Source of the DNA: an uncultured Oleispira sp.
GTDB lineage: Bacteria > Pseudomonadota > Gammaproteobacteria > Pseudomonadales > Oceanobacteraceae
DNA: 53,531 bases
Direction of reading: 5' to 3'
Assembly (NCBI GenBank): GCA_913061415.1
Contig: CAJXUD010000019.1
Coordinates: forward strand, 1 to 53,531
Within the stretch, counting starts at the first letter, position 1; every line of letters starts with the position of its first letter. A program made the position numbers and the translations under genes. The notes under the pieces were generated by a model. The model did not search any database. It was given only the letters and a program-made list of their open reading frames with translations, and was not told the origin of the DNA. Below are positions 33,097 through 41,856 of this stretch, in pieces.

Positions 33097-34412
33097 AAAT
33101 TAGGGTATTGGTGCTTTTTAAGAATTTCTTCGTAGCGACCATCCACTTTCATTTCCGCCAAGGCCTTATTAAACGCATCGGCTATCGCTTTGTAATCAGA
33201 GCGCATTTTGCTGATTGTAACATGAAGGCCGCGCTTGATGAGTGTCGGCATCACCTCTAGGTGGTCGGCGACATTTTTTGTATTGTCTAAGCTTTTTTGG
33301 GCTGTCCAGTTGTCGATTAGTGCAATATCAGTACTTTTATTCGCCACATCACGAATCATTTGTGTGCAATATTTGTAATAGTTTAAAGAAACGAGTGGGG
33401 CGATTTCAGAAAAATAATCACCATAGCCAAAGTCTTTAAAGACACCTAAGCGATATCCACGACTGTTTATATTGGTTTTAAACTCTTCTGGAGTGGAGTA
33501 AGACAGCTGATCGAGTTTGCGCTTAATAATAACAAGTTCGTTATCCAGATAAGAGTCAGTGAATTGTGCTTCACGAGCGAGTGTTTCATTGAACCAAGCG
33601 GCGACTGAGATATCAATACCACCATCTTCCATTTCTTCACTTACACGCTGCCACGGCATAAACTCCATCTCTACTTGGTAGCCTGCATGTGCGAATATTT
33701 CGGTGACAAGATTCACTGCGAGACCGTTTGCTGGTAATTGATTGCTAATGTAAGGCTCCCAGCTATGCCCTGCCATCTTTAGTATTGGGGTTTCACTTTT
33801 ATATTCAGCGGCTAATAACGAGATAGCCTGCGCTAGGCCATGCTGTTCGATACTCTGGCTGAATTGGTCGCGAAAACTTTTAACTAAACTCACGCCTTCA
33901 ATAACGACATCATAGGTGAGCCATTGACCTCTTTTATTGAAAAGCTGGTAGGTAACGTTAATTTCAGGAGCGCCGGCACGTTGAATGGCACTTTTAACAA
34001 TGGCTCTTTTTCCTGACTTATTGAATTTGGCATCTTCAAAGATGATTTTTTCACCGTTGAAGGCTTTAAAAGCCCCAGCGTAGGTGCGAATGACTTTATG
34101 TTTAAAGGAATCGATGAATTGTTTCTTTTGCGATTCAGAGGCTTTTTTCCAGTTTTTAGCCAGTACGCGTCGTGCCATATAAGCATGATCAACGACGGGC
34201 AGTAATATTTCATCGACCAGATGCTCAACGTAATAGGGCTGTGTATTGATCATTTCTTGATCGGTAATGAGGCGTTTTGTCATTTCGATTGCGGCATTTT
34301 CGACAACCTTCTTAGGGCCATCTGCGGCCATAGATAAGGCACTGGTCGCTAATAATGCAACCAGAGTAAAGATGCGGACGATGTATTGGCCCAAGGTAAT
34401 TGAACTTGGCAT
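33093..34412 (-). CDS. Fusion of MlaC-like phospholipid-binding domain with a family-3 solute-binding domain
   Basis: Periplasmic protein of 439 aa. Residues about 1-29 form a signal peptide ending SALSMAA. Residues about 30-205 are an MlaC/Ttg2D domain: DEILLPVVDHAYMARRVLA, NWKKASESQKKQFIDSFKHK, TYAGAFKAF and VVIEGVSLVKSFRDQFSQ. Residues about 210-439 are a SBP_bac_3 domain: LKMAGHSWEPYISNQ, NLVTEIFAHAGYQVEMEFMP, GGIDISVAAW and ALAEMKVDGRYEEILKKH. MlaC alone is about 210 aa, so this is a full-length carrier with a second full domain. No permease gene adjoins. AGGAGC precedes the ATG. The fusion is read directly from one open frame; its function is inference. Confidence 0.9.
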   Translation of the reverse strand: MPSSITLGQYIVRIFTLVALLATSALSMAADGPKKVVENAAIEMTKRLITDQEMINTQPYYVEHLVDEILLPVVDHAYMARRVLAKNWKKASESQKKQFIDSFKHKVIRTYAGAFKAFNGEKIIFEDAKFNKSGKRAIVKSAIQRAGAPEINVTYQLFNKRGQWLTYDVVIEGVSLVKSFRDQFSQSIEQHGLAQAISLLAAEYKSETPILKMAGHSWEPYISNQLPANGLAVNLVTEIFAHAGYQVEMEFMPWQRVSEEMEDGGIDISVAAWFNETLAREAQFTDSYLDNELVIIKRKLDQLSYSTPEEFKTNINSRGYRLGVFKDFGYGDYFSEIAPLVSLNYYKYCTQMIRDVANKSTDIALIDNWTAQKSLDNTKNVADHLEVMPTLIKRGLHVTISKMRSDYKAIADAFNKALAEMKVDGRYEEILKKHQYPNL

Positions 34413-34498
34413 AAATATAAGCTCCTAGTAATGCTGAGGGTTTCTAGCTTTACTATAGAGACAGCAAGGATGATTGCCAAGTTCATTAGTAAGTTCAT

Positions 34499-34533
34499 TA
34501 ATAAGTAATTAGTACGATACTCATTACTTATTA
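34499..34533 (-). terminator. Hairpin downstream of trhP
   Basis: TAATAAGTAAT pairs with ATTACTTATTA (11-bp stem) 11 bp after the minus-strand trhP stop. A 12-bp duplication, AAGTTCATTAGT then AAGTTCATTAAT (34479-34502), abuts it. Confidence 0.55.
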
Positions 34534-34543
34534 GAAAATTGGG

Positions 34544-35896
34544 CTATTTTAAGTTTCTAATGAGAAGAGATTTTTCAGCGCTTAGCAGGCCTTTGGGGAT
34601 CGGTATCTTAACGATAAAGCCTGAACCAGGGGCATCGCTACGAGATTCACCGTTAAGTGACGTTATGGACGTAAGTTCAAAGGTGAAATTTCCTTGTGGT
34701 GTCATTAGTTCCAGTTCATCGCCAACTTGGAAGCGATTTTTTACATCAATGGTCAGTTCTTTATCATCATAAGCCGTTACTTCACCAACGAATTGTTGCT
34801 GTGTGCTGATCGATGCGCCTCGATTATAGTTTTGATATTCATCGTGGACGTGACGGCGATAAAACCCTTCGGTATAGCCGCGGTTAGACATGTTCTCAAG
34901 GGTATCCATCAGATTCATATCAAACATTTTACCCGCTGCTGCGTCATCAATTGCTTGTCGGTAGGCTTGCGTTGTTCTTGCCGCGTAATAGTGAGACTTA
35001 GTTCGGCCTTCAATTTTTAGTGAATGAACACCGATTTGCTGTAGCTTTTGGACGTGCTGGATGGCTCTAAGATCTTTAGAGTTCATTATGTAGGTGCCGT
35101 GCTCATCTTCATACATCGGCATAAGATCATTATCTCTATTACCTTCTTGTAGCAAAACGATGTCATTCGATGGGCGACCGATGCCAAGAGATGGCTTGGT
35201 GTCCAATGGGTTTAATGGATCGAATTCTAACGCAGCGGCTGGAATAATATTGCCATTGGGTGTTTCTTTTGCATCATGCGCTTGGTATTTCCAGCGGCAG
35301 GCGTTAGTGCAGCTGCCTTGGTTAGGATCACGGTGGTTCATATAGCCTGACAATAAGCAGCGTCCTGAATAGGCAATGCAAAGAGCACCGTGCACAAATA
35401 CCTCAAGTTCCATTTCAGGGCATAGCATCCGAATTTCTTCGATTTCATTCAATGACAGTTCGCGACTTAATATGACACGCTCAATACCCTGGCGGTGCCA
35501 GAATTTAACAGCGGCAAAGTTAACGACGTTAGATTGTACCGATAAGTGAATGGGGGTATCAGGCCACTTATCTTTTACCATCATGATGAGGCCCGGATCA
35601 GACATGATGATCGCGTCTGGCTTCATCGCAATAACAGGCTCGATGTCACGCATATAACTGTCAATTTTGTTGTTATGAGGTGCGATATTACTGGCTACAT
35701 AAAACTTCTTGCCCAGCTGGTGGGCCCGTACAATACCTTTTTCTAGATTATCGATCTGAAAGTCATTATTGCGTACACGCAGGCTGTATCGTGGCTGTCC
35801 GGCATAAACGGCGTCAGCGCCATAAGCGAAAGCGTACTCCATGTTTTTATAAGTGCCTGCGGGAGCCAGTAATTCGGCTTTAAAGGTTTCTGACAT
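34544..35896 (-). CDS. trhP: tRNA uridine hydroxylase of the U32 peptidase-like family
   Basis: Protein of 450 aa, formerly YegQ; TrhP hydroxylates uridine-34 of certain tRNAs using prephenate-dependent chemistry and a presumed iron-sulfur centre. The opening ELLAPAGTYKNMEYAFAYGADAVYAG and the cysteine-rich CIAYSGRCLLSGYMNHRDPNQGSCTNACRW region are characteristic of the family. The C-terminal domain (about 345-450) is the usual beta-barrel. The ATG follows GGTCAT on its strand. Confidence 0.92.
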   Translation of the reverse strand: MSETFKAELLAPAGTYKNMEYAFAYGADAVYAGQPRYSLRVRNNDFQIDNLEKGIVRAHQLGKKFYVASNIAPHNNKIDSYMRDIEPVIAMKPDAIIMSDPGLIMMVKDKWPDTPIHLSVQSNVVNFAAVKFWHRQGIERVILSRELSLNEIEEIRMLCPEMELEVFVHGALCIAYSGRCLLSGYMNHRDPNQGSCTNACRWKYQAHDAKETPNGNIIPAAALEFDPLNPLDTKPSLGIGRPSNDIVLLQEGNRDNDLMPMYEDEHGTYIMNSKDLRAIQHVQKLQQIGVHSLKIEGRTKSHYYAARTTQAYRQAIDDAAAGKMFDMNLMDTLENMSNRGYTEGFYRRHVHDEYQNYNRGASISTQQQFVGEVTAYDDKELTIDVKNRFQVGDELELMTPQGNFTFELTSITSLNGESRSDAPGSGFIVKIPIPKGLLSAEKSLLIRNLK

Positions 35897-36060
35897 GGTA
35901 TGACCTAGATAAATAAGCGTGACTTCGAGACTATAGTGATGACATGCATGGCTATTTTAATAAATGGCTGCTGCATTAATGGCACTACAGGGGACGTTTT
36001 ATAAAGGACGGTACTATAAGGATTAAGAGATTTTACTTGTTGATGTAGGTCATATTAGAA

Positions 36061-36101
36061 ACACGCTTTTATTAATAGCTTTGTATTGAATAAAAGCGTG
36101 T
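36061..36101 (-). terminator. Terminator downstream of the DUF416 gene
   Basis: A 13-bp perfect stem (ACACGCTTTTATT with AATAAAAGCGTGT, 15-nt loop) beginning 13 bp after the minus-strand stop; TTT follows on that strand. Confidence 0.78.
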
Positions 36102-36113
36102 CACGCTTTGTGC

Positions 36114-36650
36114 TTAATCGAGACTGATGCCAAGGCTAGACTCAGATTCTTCCGTCGCTGCTTTTTTAAGCGCGATGATGACTTCTCGTTTTGGCTTGCC
36201 TGAGGCCAACGTATCGAGCACTTCTTGCTCAAAAGCAGTGTGGCGCTGGTTTAGCTCATCGATATCACTCCCCATCTCTGCCATGGCTGCAAATAATTGC
36301 TGATTGCTGAGTTGCACCAATTCGCAATCATTCGCGCTTTCATCAAGAAGTGCATAGGTGGCTGAATAAAGGCTTTGGCATGCTTGTTGAGCGGCTTCAG
36401 CCCCGAAAGAGTCTTGGCCTTCAAGTAGTGCTGTTTGCCATTCATCGAATTCATTGAAGAAACGTTCTAAGTTATCGATGGATTTCAATTCGCCTTCTAA
36501 GTACGCCCACGTCTTTGAGAGTAGCTTTGTATACGGCGTTGCATCTTGGTCAAGCATGTCACTAAACAAAACAACATGGTTGCGGTTGCGGCTTGTCATC
36601 GCGGCGCAATAAGCAGCACGACGCCATTGTGATAGGGTTTCAAAATCCAT
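36114..36650 (-). CDS. DUF416/YjaG family protein
   Basis: Soluble helical protein of 178 aa. The opening LSQWRRAAYCAAMTSRNRNH resembles the YjaG family pattern (LSxWxxxxFxAxLxxR), and LEGQDSFGAEAAQQACQSLYSATYALLD fits its second half. Function of the family is unknown. It lies immediately upstream (on the minus strand) of no other coding gene; the metallo-hydrolase lipoprotein gene precedes it by 23 bp, so they may be co-transcribed. Family assignment is moderate. Confidence 0.72.
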   Translation of the reverse strand: MDFETLSQWRRAAYCAAMTSRNRNHVVLFSDMLDQDATPYTKLLSKTWAYLEGELKSIDNLERFFNEFDEWQTALLEGQDSFGAEAAQQACQSLYSATYALLDESANDCELVQLSNQQLFAAMAEMGSDIDELNQRHTAFEQEVLDTLASGKPKREVIIALKKAATEESESSLGISLD

Positions 36651-36673
36651 AATGATTCTCTTGAACGTTAATG

Positions 36674-37738
36674 TTATTTCGCTGTATCTAGGGTAAGTAT
36701 TTTACCATGCGGAGCAAAGTACTGCGTAGTATAGAGTAAAGGCATTGTCCAGTTACTGCTTTTGGGTAATGCTGCTTCAAAGCGGTCAAAAAAGTCATCA
36801 GAGCTGATCGCGCGAACAAAGCGAGTTTCTTCGTCACCTTGGTTGCCAAAAAAGTCTTCCCAATGACCTAGAATGAAGTGTCTTGCTTTTGAGTCATTCA
36901 TGATGCCTTCAGGGTAGTTATCAACCTGGTTAAAGGAAGCCGGAGTGATGATAGCGATATCCACTTGCTTGCGGTCTTTGCCGATAAGATTTGGAATTAA
37001 GCCTAGTGGCTCTTGGCTGGCTGAGTCTTGATAGAATACACGATGTAAAATTTCTTCTTGTGCGCCTAAGAAATCTATTAGATATGCCAATGTTTGGCCT
37101 TCTTTCCAGCCGAATGCATGCCAAGGTAAGTCTTCTAAATCTTCATCGTACGAGCCTGTCATGATGTTGATTCCCATAAAGTGCGGGGCGTGTGTCGATT
37201 TTATGGCCATAAACCGAATAGTCTTTGCTTTGTTATAGTGCCATTCTCCTGGGCTATCAAGAATAGCCATGGAGTCATTCATTGCGTGTAAGCGTGACTT
37301 GTCGATTGCTGGAGCAATGCTATGAACCATGGTTTTTGAACCATAGACATGGGAGTTTTTGGCCTTTTCTTGCATGACATAAGGCACATCCATTAAGTGA
37401 TCATAATGGGCGTGACCAACTAAAATGGATTCAACGTCACTCACGTCAGGTAAATATTGGTCAATTAGGTCGGTATCAGTACTGATCGGCATGAAGGGGC
37501 CGAGCGCTAGGAAGTGCGGATTTGTAATCGATGGTGCTGTCATTAGGGCATCTTCACCAAAGCGGAATAAATGACCGCCCACGCCTAGATATTGAATACT
37601 CAAGCCGTCAGGTGGCATTATCTCTTTTATTTGTTCAGAGTCGGGTGTCTGGTAAACCGGTAGGTGCTTAACAGAGCTGCTGCAGGCTATCAGTGTAAGT
37701 GCCAGAGCGGTGAAGGTTATGTGCCTGAAAAATTTCAT
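36674..37738 (-). CDS. Metallo-beta-lactamase-fold lipoprotein
   Basis: Exported lipoprotein of 354 aa. The lipobox LIAC gives lipidated Cys19 with Ser at +2. The zinc-binding motif GHAHYDHLMDVP (HxHxDH) and further His residues in THAPHFMGIN and LGHWEDFFGN place it in the MBL-fold hydrolase family, nearest the UlaG/NAPE-PLD-like branch. It probably hydrolyses a phosphoester or lactone substrate at the cell envelope; the substrate is unknown. The start has no strong ribosome site. Confidence 0.86.
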   Translation of the reverse strand: MKFFRHITFTALALTLIACSSSVKHLPVYQTPDSEQIKEIMPPDGLSIQYLGVGGHLFRFGEDALMTAPSITNPHFLALGPFMPISTDTDLIDQYLPDVSDVESILVGHAHYDHLMDVPYVMQEKAKNSHVYGSKTMVHSIAPAIDKSRLHAMNDSMAILDSPGEWHYNKAKTIRFMAIKSTHAPHFMGINIMTGSYDEDLEDLPWHAFGWKEGQTLAYLIDFLGAQEEILHRVFYQDSASQEPLGLIPNLIGKDRKQVDIAIITPASFNQVDNYPEGIMNDSKARHFILGHWEDFFGNQGDEETRFVRAISSDDFFDRFEAALPKSSNWTMPLLYTTQYFAPHGKILTLDTAK

Positions 37739-38280
37739 TATTTTAGATCGCTTTATTATAGAGTTTTTATTTTAGGTTTTTATATTGGAGTTGTTATTGA
37801 AGCTATTTAGTTGAAGGTTTTATTCATGAATGCTTGAAACTGTGTATTGTTTGGAACTTTTTTGTACTTTGCGCATTCTAGCAGTGGCGGTGGGGAGGCG
37901 GCTAGGATGATAACGACATTTTGAAGGTTTAATTATGCCAAATGGTCGTTGTAGCAGTTTCAGTGTCGAATCCATTGTTATAAAGATCAAGTGTTTTGAG
38001 ATTAGATATTTTTAGATCTGGTGTTATGAGGGTCAAGTGCTCTGAGGATTAAGACATAAGTGTAAACTAAGGTATATTCACTACTAAAATGACCAGTAAA
38101 TGATAATAATGTGAACTATTACTCGGATTATGGCCCTTATTAGGACATGGTCGGTTGAATCTTAGAGGCTAATCGTATAATTTTTAGTCAGCTCGCTTGT
38201 TTAATTAGATTGAAAGCGAAAATTTTTAAGTATGCTGAATTATAAATATACTGATATTTAGGTGTGTTTAAGGTGTTCTC
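37739..38280. other. Long non-coding gap upstream of the PilZ-like gene
   Basis: About 540 bp with no credible gene. It is A/T-rich and holds a degenerate repeat: AGATCAAGTGTTTTGAG (37984-38000), AGATCTGGTGTTATGAG (38014-38030) and GGGTCAAGTGCTCTGAG (38030-38046). No hairpin or consensus promoter stands out. Confidence 0.5.
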
Positions 38281-38664
38281 ATGAAAAATCAGGCAATATT
38301 AACGCTATTAATTGATAAAAAAGAAGTGTTAAAAGTTACTCCCAGTCAGTTATCGCCTCGTGGTTGCGAGTTTGAGTGTACTGAAAAAGAAGTGACGTTA
38401 TTTAGAAATAAGGTAGACCACCTTACTCAGGGTCGTTATGCCAACTTCAGTATTCGTCTAGGCTTGTTTCCTCATTCTGGTCCTGTGCCTCAATATATGA
38501 CTGCTGAAGGGCAAGTCACTTCAATAAGACGAAATGCTCAAGATTGCTACTGCATAGCACTGGAGTTTGAACATGTCGCTTCAGGAGGCTACCGACTCAT
38601 TGCTGAGCATTTGTCTGATTCAATCGTCACCGTGATCGATTCTGTAAAGATTAAGAGTGCTTAG
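38281..38664 (+). CDS. PilZ-like protein with degenerate binding motif
   Basis: Soluble protein of 127 aa with a PilZ-like beta-barrel pattern: LSPRGCEFEC stands where DxSxxG-type sequences usually lie, and SIRRNAQDCYCIALEFEHV resembles the closing strands. The N-terminal RxxxR is absent and the Asp of the second motif is missing, so c-di-GMP binding is doubtful. The last 45 bp overlap the 3' end of yigZ on the opposite strand. Assignment is by fold pattern and moderate. Confidence 0.65.
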   Translation: MKNQAILTLLIDKKEVLKVTPSQLSPRGCEFECTEKEVTLFRNKVDHLTQGRYANFSIRLGLFPHSGPVPQYMTAEGQVTSIRRNAQDCYCIALEFEHVASGGYRLIAEHLSDSIVTVIDSVKIKSA

Positions 38665-39201
38665 GTCGCAGTCTTCTGCAAGGGAGATACTTATCTCCAC
38701 CTGCAGGCTATATTCAATACTTATTATCTCTCCGGCTAGCTGCTTGATTAAATAGCGCAATTGATGCTCTTGTTGAAAATTACACTGCAGCTGAATGATC
38801 TGTTTCGCTTCATAATCTACCCAAGTCATGCTTTTGAGTACTTGGCTAGCGGCTTCACTATAAGCTCTCGCAAGGCCACCTGTTCCTAGCTTTGTCCCGC
38901 CAAAGTAACGCACAACAATAATGGCGACATCTGAATATTCCGAGTGATCAATCACATTTAGGATGGGCATGCCAGCAGTGCCGCTGGGTTCGCCATCATC
39001 ACTGAAGCCTCTTTGAGCTTGAGAAAGTCGGCCAATTCTAAAGCCATAACAAAAATGACGCGCATCAGGGTACTGCTTCTTTAATAAATTAAGAAACTCT
39101 TTAAATTCAGCAGGTTGAGAGACTTTCTTGCAGTAGGTTATGAAGCGGCTTTTCTTTTCGATAAGCTCAAAAAAACCATCACTTGCGGGTTGTTTATGCA
39201 T
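38620..39201 (-). CDS. yigZ: YigZ/IMPACT family protein
   Basis: Protein of 193 aa. The KKSRFITYCKKV, YPDARHFCYGFRIG, GFSDDGEPSGTAGMPIL and VVRYFGGTKLGTGGLARAY blocks are the IMPACT/UPF0029 signature, with the C-terminal DUF1949 ferredoxin-like half (about 135-193). Its biochemical role is unsettled; the fold suggests nucleic-acid or ribosome binding. The gene lies two bases downstream of the methyltransferase gene on the same strand, so they are co-transcribed, and its tail overlaps the PilZ-like gene. Confidence 0.93.
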   Translation of the reverse strand: MHKQPASDGFFELIEKKSRFITYCKKVSQPAEFKEFLNLLKKQYPDARHFCYGFRIGRLSQAQRGFSDDGEPSGTAGMPILNVIDHSEYSDVAIIVVRYFGGTKLGTGGLARAYSEAASQVLKSMTWVDYEAKQIIQLQCNFQQEHQLRYLIKQLAGEIISIEYSLQVEISISLAEDCDLSTLNLYRIDHGDD

Positions 39202-39203
39202 AT

Positions 39204-40337
39204 CTAACGCTTGGGCGGTAATGCATCAGTGCATTGATAAATTACAAACTTGGCATCGCAATTCAGTTGTTTTATATGTTTAAAACCTTTCTTTAGTAGA
39301 GGTGCATAAGGCAGGTGGCGGTTTGCTATTACCAGTAGCTGTCCATCTTTGGCTAGGAGCCTAGCCGCTTGTTTAAACATACGCTCAGCGGCGGCCGTTG
39401 AAATGCGATTGCCACTATGAAAAGGGGGGTTGCATAATATGGTATCGGCGCAGGTATTAACCTTTAGTAGGGCATCGGTATGATGGAACTCAGCTTGCGA
39501 ATAACCACGTGCGATTAAGTTCATTTCGGCTGACTCAATGGCCAGTGACGAGTCATCGCAGAGAGTCAGTTTTATATTTTGCTCTGGAAAATAATGCAGG
39601 CAGGCAAGACTTAGTAAACCGTTGCCACAGCCTAAATCTATTATATTGCCAGATAATGAGTTTAGCTGGCTGATTTGCTGAATAAAGAACCGGCTACCAA
39701 TATCCATGTGATCTCTAGAGAAAACACCTGGCAGTGCAGATACTTCTTTATTGTCGGGCCCGAGGTAACTTTTGAGTACGGTTAGGGGCGGTAATTTCTC
39801 CCCTAACGTAAAGGTCATTAAGCGCGCTTTTTTCTTAATGGGATGTTGTTGGTAATCATTATTATGCTGTTCAAGCCATTTCAACCACTTAACCGGTATG
39901 TGCTTAGCCATTCCGGCCAATGATACTTTGATGCCTGGGCCTAGTTGCTGAAGTGCAGTAGAAAGCCACCAGTGAAGTTGGTCAAACGATTTTGGGCACT
40001 GAATCCAAATGCTATCTGTACAACTTGGGAAGGTAGGGCTACCTTGATCAAGAATTAAGTCAATAGATACGTTTGTATTGAGTGGGTTTTGGCTATTTTT
40101 GTTAATGCCCATCTGGCTGCAGAATGAATCAGTCCAGCTGTATGTGGGGCTGTTTTGCTGTGCTAAGAAGCAGCTAAGAGCTCCCCACTGATCATTGACC
40201 ACGGCTGGAAATTCGCCGTAGTTTGCAGATTCAATGAGGTATATGTCCGCTGCATCCCAAGGTTGTTGAATTTTTGCATCAACCTTAGGGTAGCATTCTA
40301 GATGCAGCTCGGATGTAGGGGTGGTTAAAAGTGCCAT
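39204..40337 (-). CDS. rlmG: 23S rRNA guanine-N2 methyltransferase RlmG-like
   Basis: Methyltransferase of 377 aa made of an inactive N-terminal MTase-like half (about 1-190) and a catalytic C-terminal half. NIIDLGCGNGLLSLACL is the SAM-binding motif, and LCNPPFHSGN the catalytic NPPF motif. The domain plan is shared by RsmC and RlmG; the ANRHLPYAPLLKKGF block after the motif matches RlmG more closely (m2G1835 of 23S rRNA in E. coli). The start is ATG at 40337. It is the leading gene of a yigZ-containing pair. Confidence 0.82.
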   Translation of the reverse strand: MALLTTPTSELHLECYPKVDAKIQQPWDAADIYLIESANYGEFPAVVNDQWGALSCFLAQQNSPTYSWTDSFCSQMGINKNSQNPLNTNVSIDLILDQGSPTFPSCTDSIWIQCPKSFDQLHWWLSTALQQLGPGIKVSLAGMAKHIPVKWLKWLEQHNNDYQQHPIKKKARLMTFTLGEKLPPLTVLKSYLGPDNKEVSALPGVFSRDHMDIGSRFFIQQISQLNSLSGNIIDLGCGNGLLSLACLHYFPEQNIKLTLCDDSSLAIESAEMNLIARGYSQAEFHHTDALLKVNTCADTILCNPPFHSGNRISTAAAERMFKQAARLLAKDGQLLVIANRHLPYAPLLKKGFKHIKQLNCDAKFVIYQCTDALPPKR

Positions 40338-40360
40338 GAAACCGACTCGTTAAATAAAGA

Positions 40361-40741
40361 TTAATAGAAGTCGTTGAAGTTCTTATTATCCAGTTGGGAT
40401 AATAGATCAGGCTCTCTTTCACGATCACTGCTGTCTTTTTCTTGAGAGTCTTCACGCTCAGATTTTCTAGGTTTTGCCTTGTCTTTATCTTTTGGCTTTT
40501 TCAGCGGCTCGGGTTTAGCGTTGTCGGCAGGCTTAGCAGCGACTTCTTTAGCCGGCTGAATTTGCTTTTCAATTGCATCAGGATTCTCATCAAGAAACTT
40601 TTGATAAACAGATTTTGGCTTGTCTTTTGTTTTGATGCTCGACTGGCGATCGGTCGTGGAGCTACGCTTAAGTTTGCTTGGCGTGCCAGTTTTTACACTA
40701 TGAATGCGTTTAAGTGAGCGGGTTTTTTTTTTGCGAGTCAT
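40361..40741 (-). CDS. Highly charged, probably disordered hypothetical protein
   Basis: A 126-aa protein rich in Lys, Asp, Glu, Ser and Pro. It opens with a basic stretch (MTRKKKTRSLKRIH), continues through KPKDKDKAKPRKSERED and ends with LLSQLDNKNFNDFY, the only segment likely to be ordered. There is no membrane segment. The opening vaguely recalls YihI, a Der GTPase activator, but the rest does not match, so I leave the function open. It lies 24 bp upstream of rlmG on the same strand. Confidence 0.65.
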   Translation of the reverse strand: MTRKKKTRSLKRIHSVKTGTPSKLKRSSTTDRQSSIKTKDKPKSVYQKFLDENPDAIEKQIQPAKEVAAKPADNAKPEPLKKPKDKDKAKPRKSEREDSQEKDSSDREREPDLLSQLDNKNFNDFY

Positions 40742-40842
40742 TTTACAGGTCGTATCTTAAGGACTGAATGTCGAATTTGTTTGATTGTATCTGAGGTATT
40801 CTACCGTAGTTTATGGTTTGATACACGGATTTGGGGATTTAA

Positions 40843-41796
40843 GTGGACTATTGGCAGCAGTTGGTTTTCGTTGGGTCTATTACATTACCTGTATTTTCGT
40901 TGGTATTTATTGGCATTTGGCTCAAATGGCGCAATAAAATTGATGATGATTTTACCGTAAAATCTTCTTATATAGTCTTTAACTTGGCGTTACCCGTGCT
41001 TATGTTTGCGGCAATCGTGCGAACGGATATTGCTCAGATAGGCAATCCACGGTTAATAATATTTGCATTGGCGATGGCTTTGTTAAGCTTTGCTTTCTTG
41101 TGGTTTGGTAGTCGAACGTTTATTGCAGATCGGAAAAATCTTGGGGTTTTTGTGCAAGGGTGTTTTCGATCAAACCTAGGGATTCTCGGCTTGGCATTTT
41201 GTGTGACTACCTTCTCACAAGAAGGTTTGGCTGTCGGAGCGTTGTTATTGGCAGTAATAACGCCTTTGTACAATATATTATCCATTTATGCTTTAACGCA
41301 TGCAGCTAGTGAGGATTCAACACTCAATGGCTGGTTATTGTTGAAGGGCGTTATAACCAATCCGTTAATCGTTGCTATTTTGTTGGCTTTACCTTTTGCC
41401 TACTGGCAAGTGAGTTTGCCGGATGTAATTATGAGGTCGATTGATTACTTAGCAGCAATGACTTTGCCGCTGGCATTGATTTGCATAGGCGGGTCGCTTA
41501 GCGTTCAGGCGCTCAAGCAAACTCAACGTTTATCTTGGGCAGCTGTGATAATAAAGCTGTTGCTTATGCCTGTTGTTGTCGCTGTGCTAGCTTACCTTAT
41601 TGGTTTTAGAGGTGTAGAGCTCGGGTGCTTGATTTTAATGTTTGGTAGTCCAACCGCTGCGGCTTCTTTTGTAATGGTCCGCTCAATTGGTGGGAATCAT
41701 ACTCTAGCCGCAAATATCATTGCTTTGACGACGTTAATTTCTCTATTTAGCATCAGTATCGCCATTTACTTATTAAAAGTGTTTGCCTTAATTTAA
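40843..41796 (+). CDS. AEC family transporter
   Basis: Inner-membrane transporter of 317 aa with about ten helices, the normal AEC (auxin efflux carrier) size. Typical elements are the early LPVFSLVFIGIWLKWR helix pair, FNLALPVLMFAAIVRTD and the mid-protein FRSNLGILGLAF block. Bacterial members export small organic acids such as malonate or malate; the substrate here is unknown. It starts at GTG 40843, preceded by GGGGA at 6 bp. Confidence 0.9.
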   Translation: MDYWQQLVFVGSITLPVFSLVFIGIWLKWRNKIDDDFTVKSSYIVFNLALPVLMFAAIVRTDIAQIGNPRLIIFALAMALLSFAFLWFGSRTFIADRKNLGVFVQGCFRSNLGILGLAFCVTTFSQEGLAVGALLLAVITPLYNILSIYALTHAASEDSTLNGWLLLKGVITNPLIVAILLALPFAYWQVSLPDVIMRSIDYLAAMTLPLALICIGGSLSVQALKQTQRLSWAAVIIKLLLMPVVVAVLAYLIGFRGVELGCLILMFGSPTAAASFVMVRSIGGNHTLAANIIALTTLISLFSISIAIYLLKVFALI

Positions 41797-41856
41797 GGGA
41801 TGGTGAAAAATAAACAATAAATTACAAAAAGAAGATAAAATGGATGAGAGGACTTA

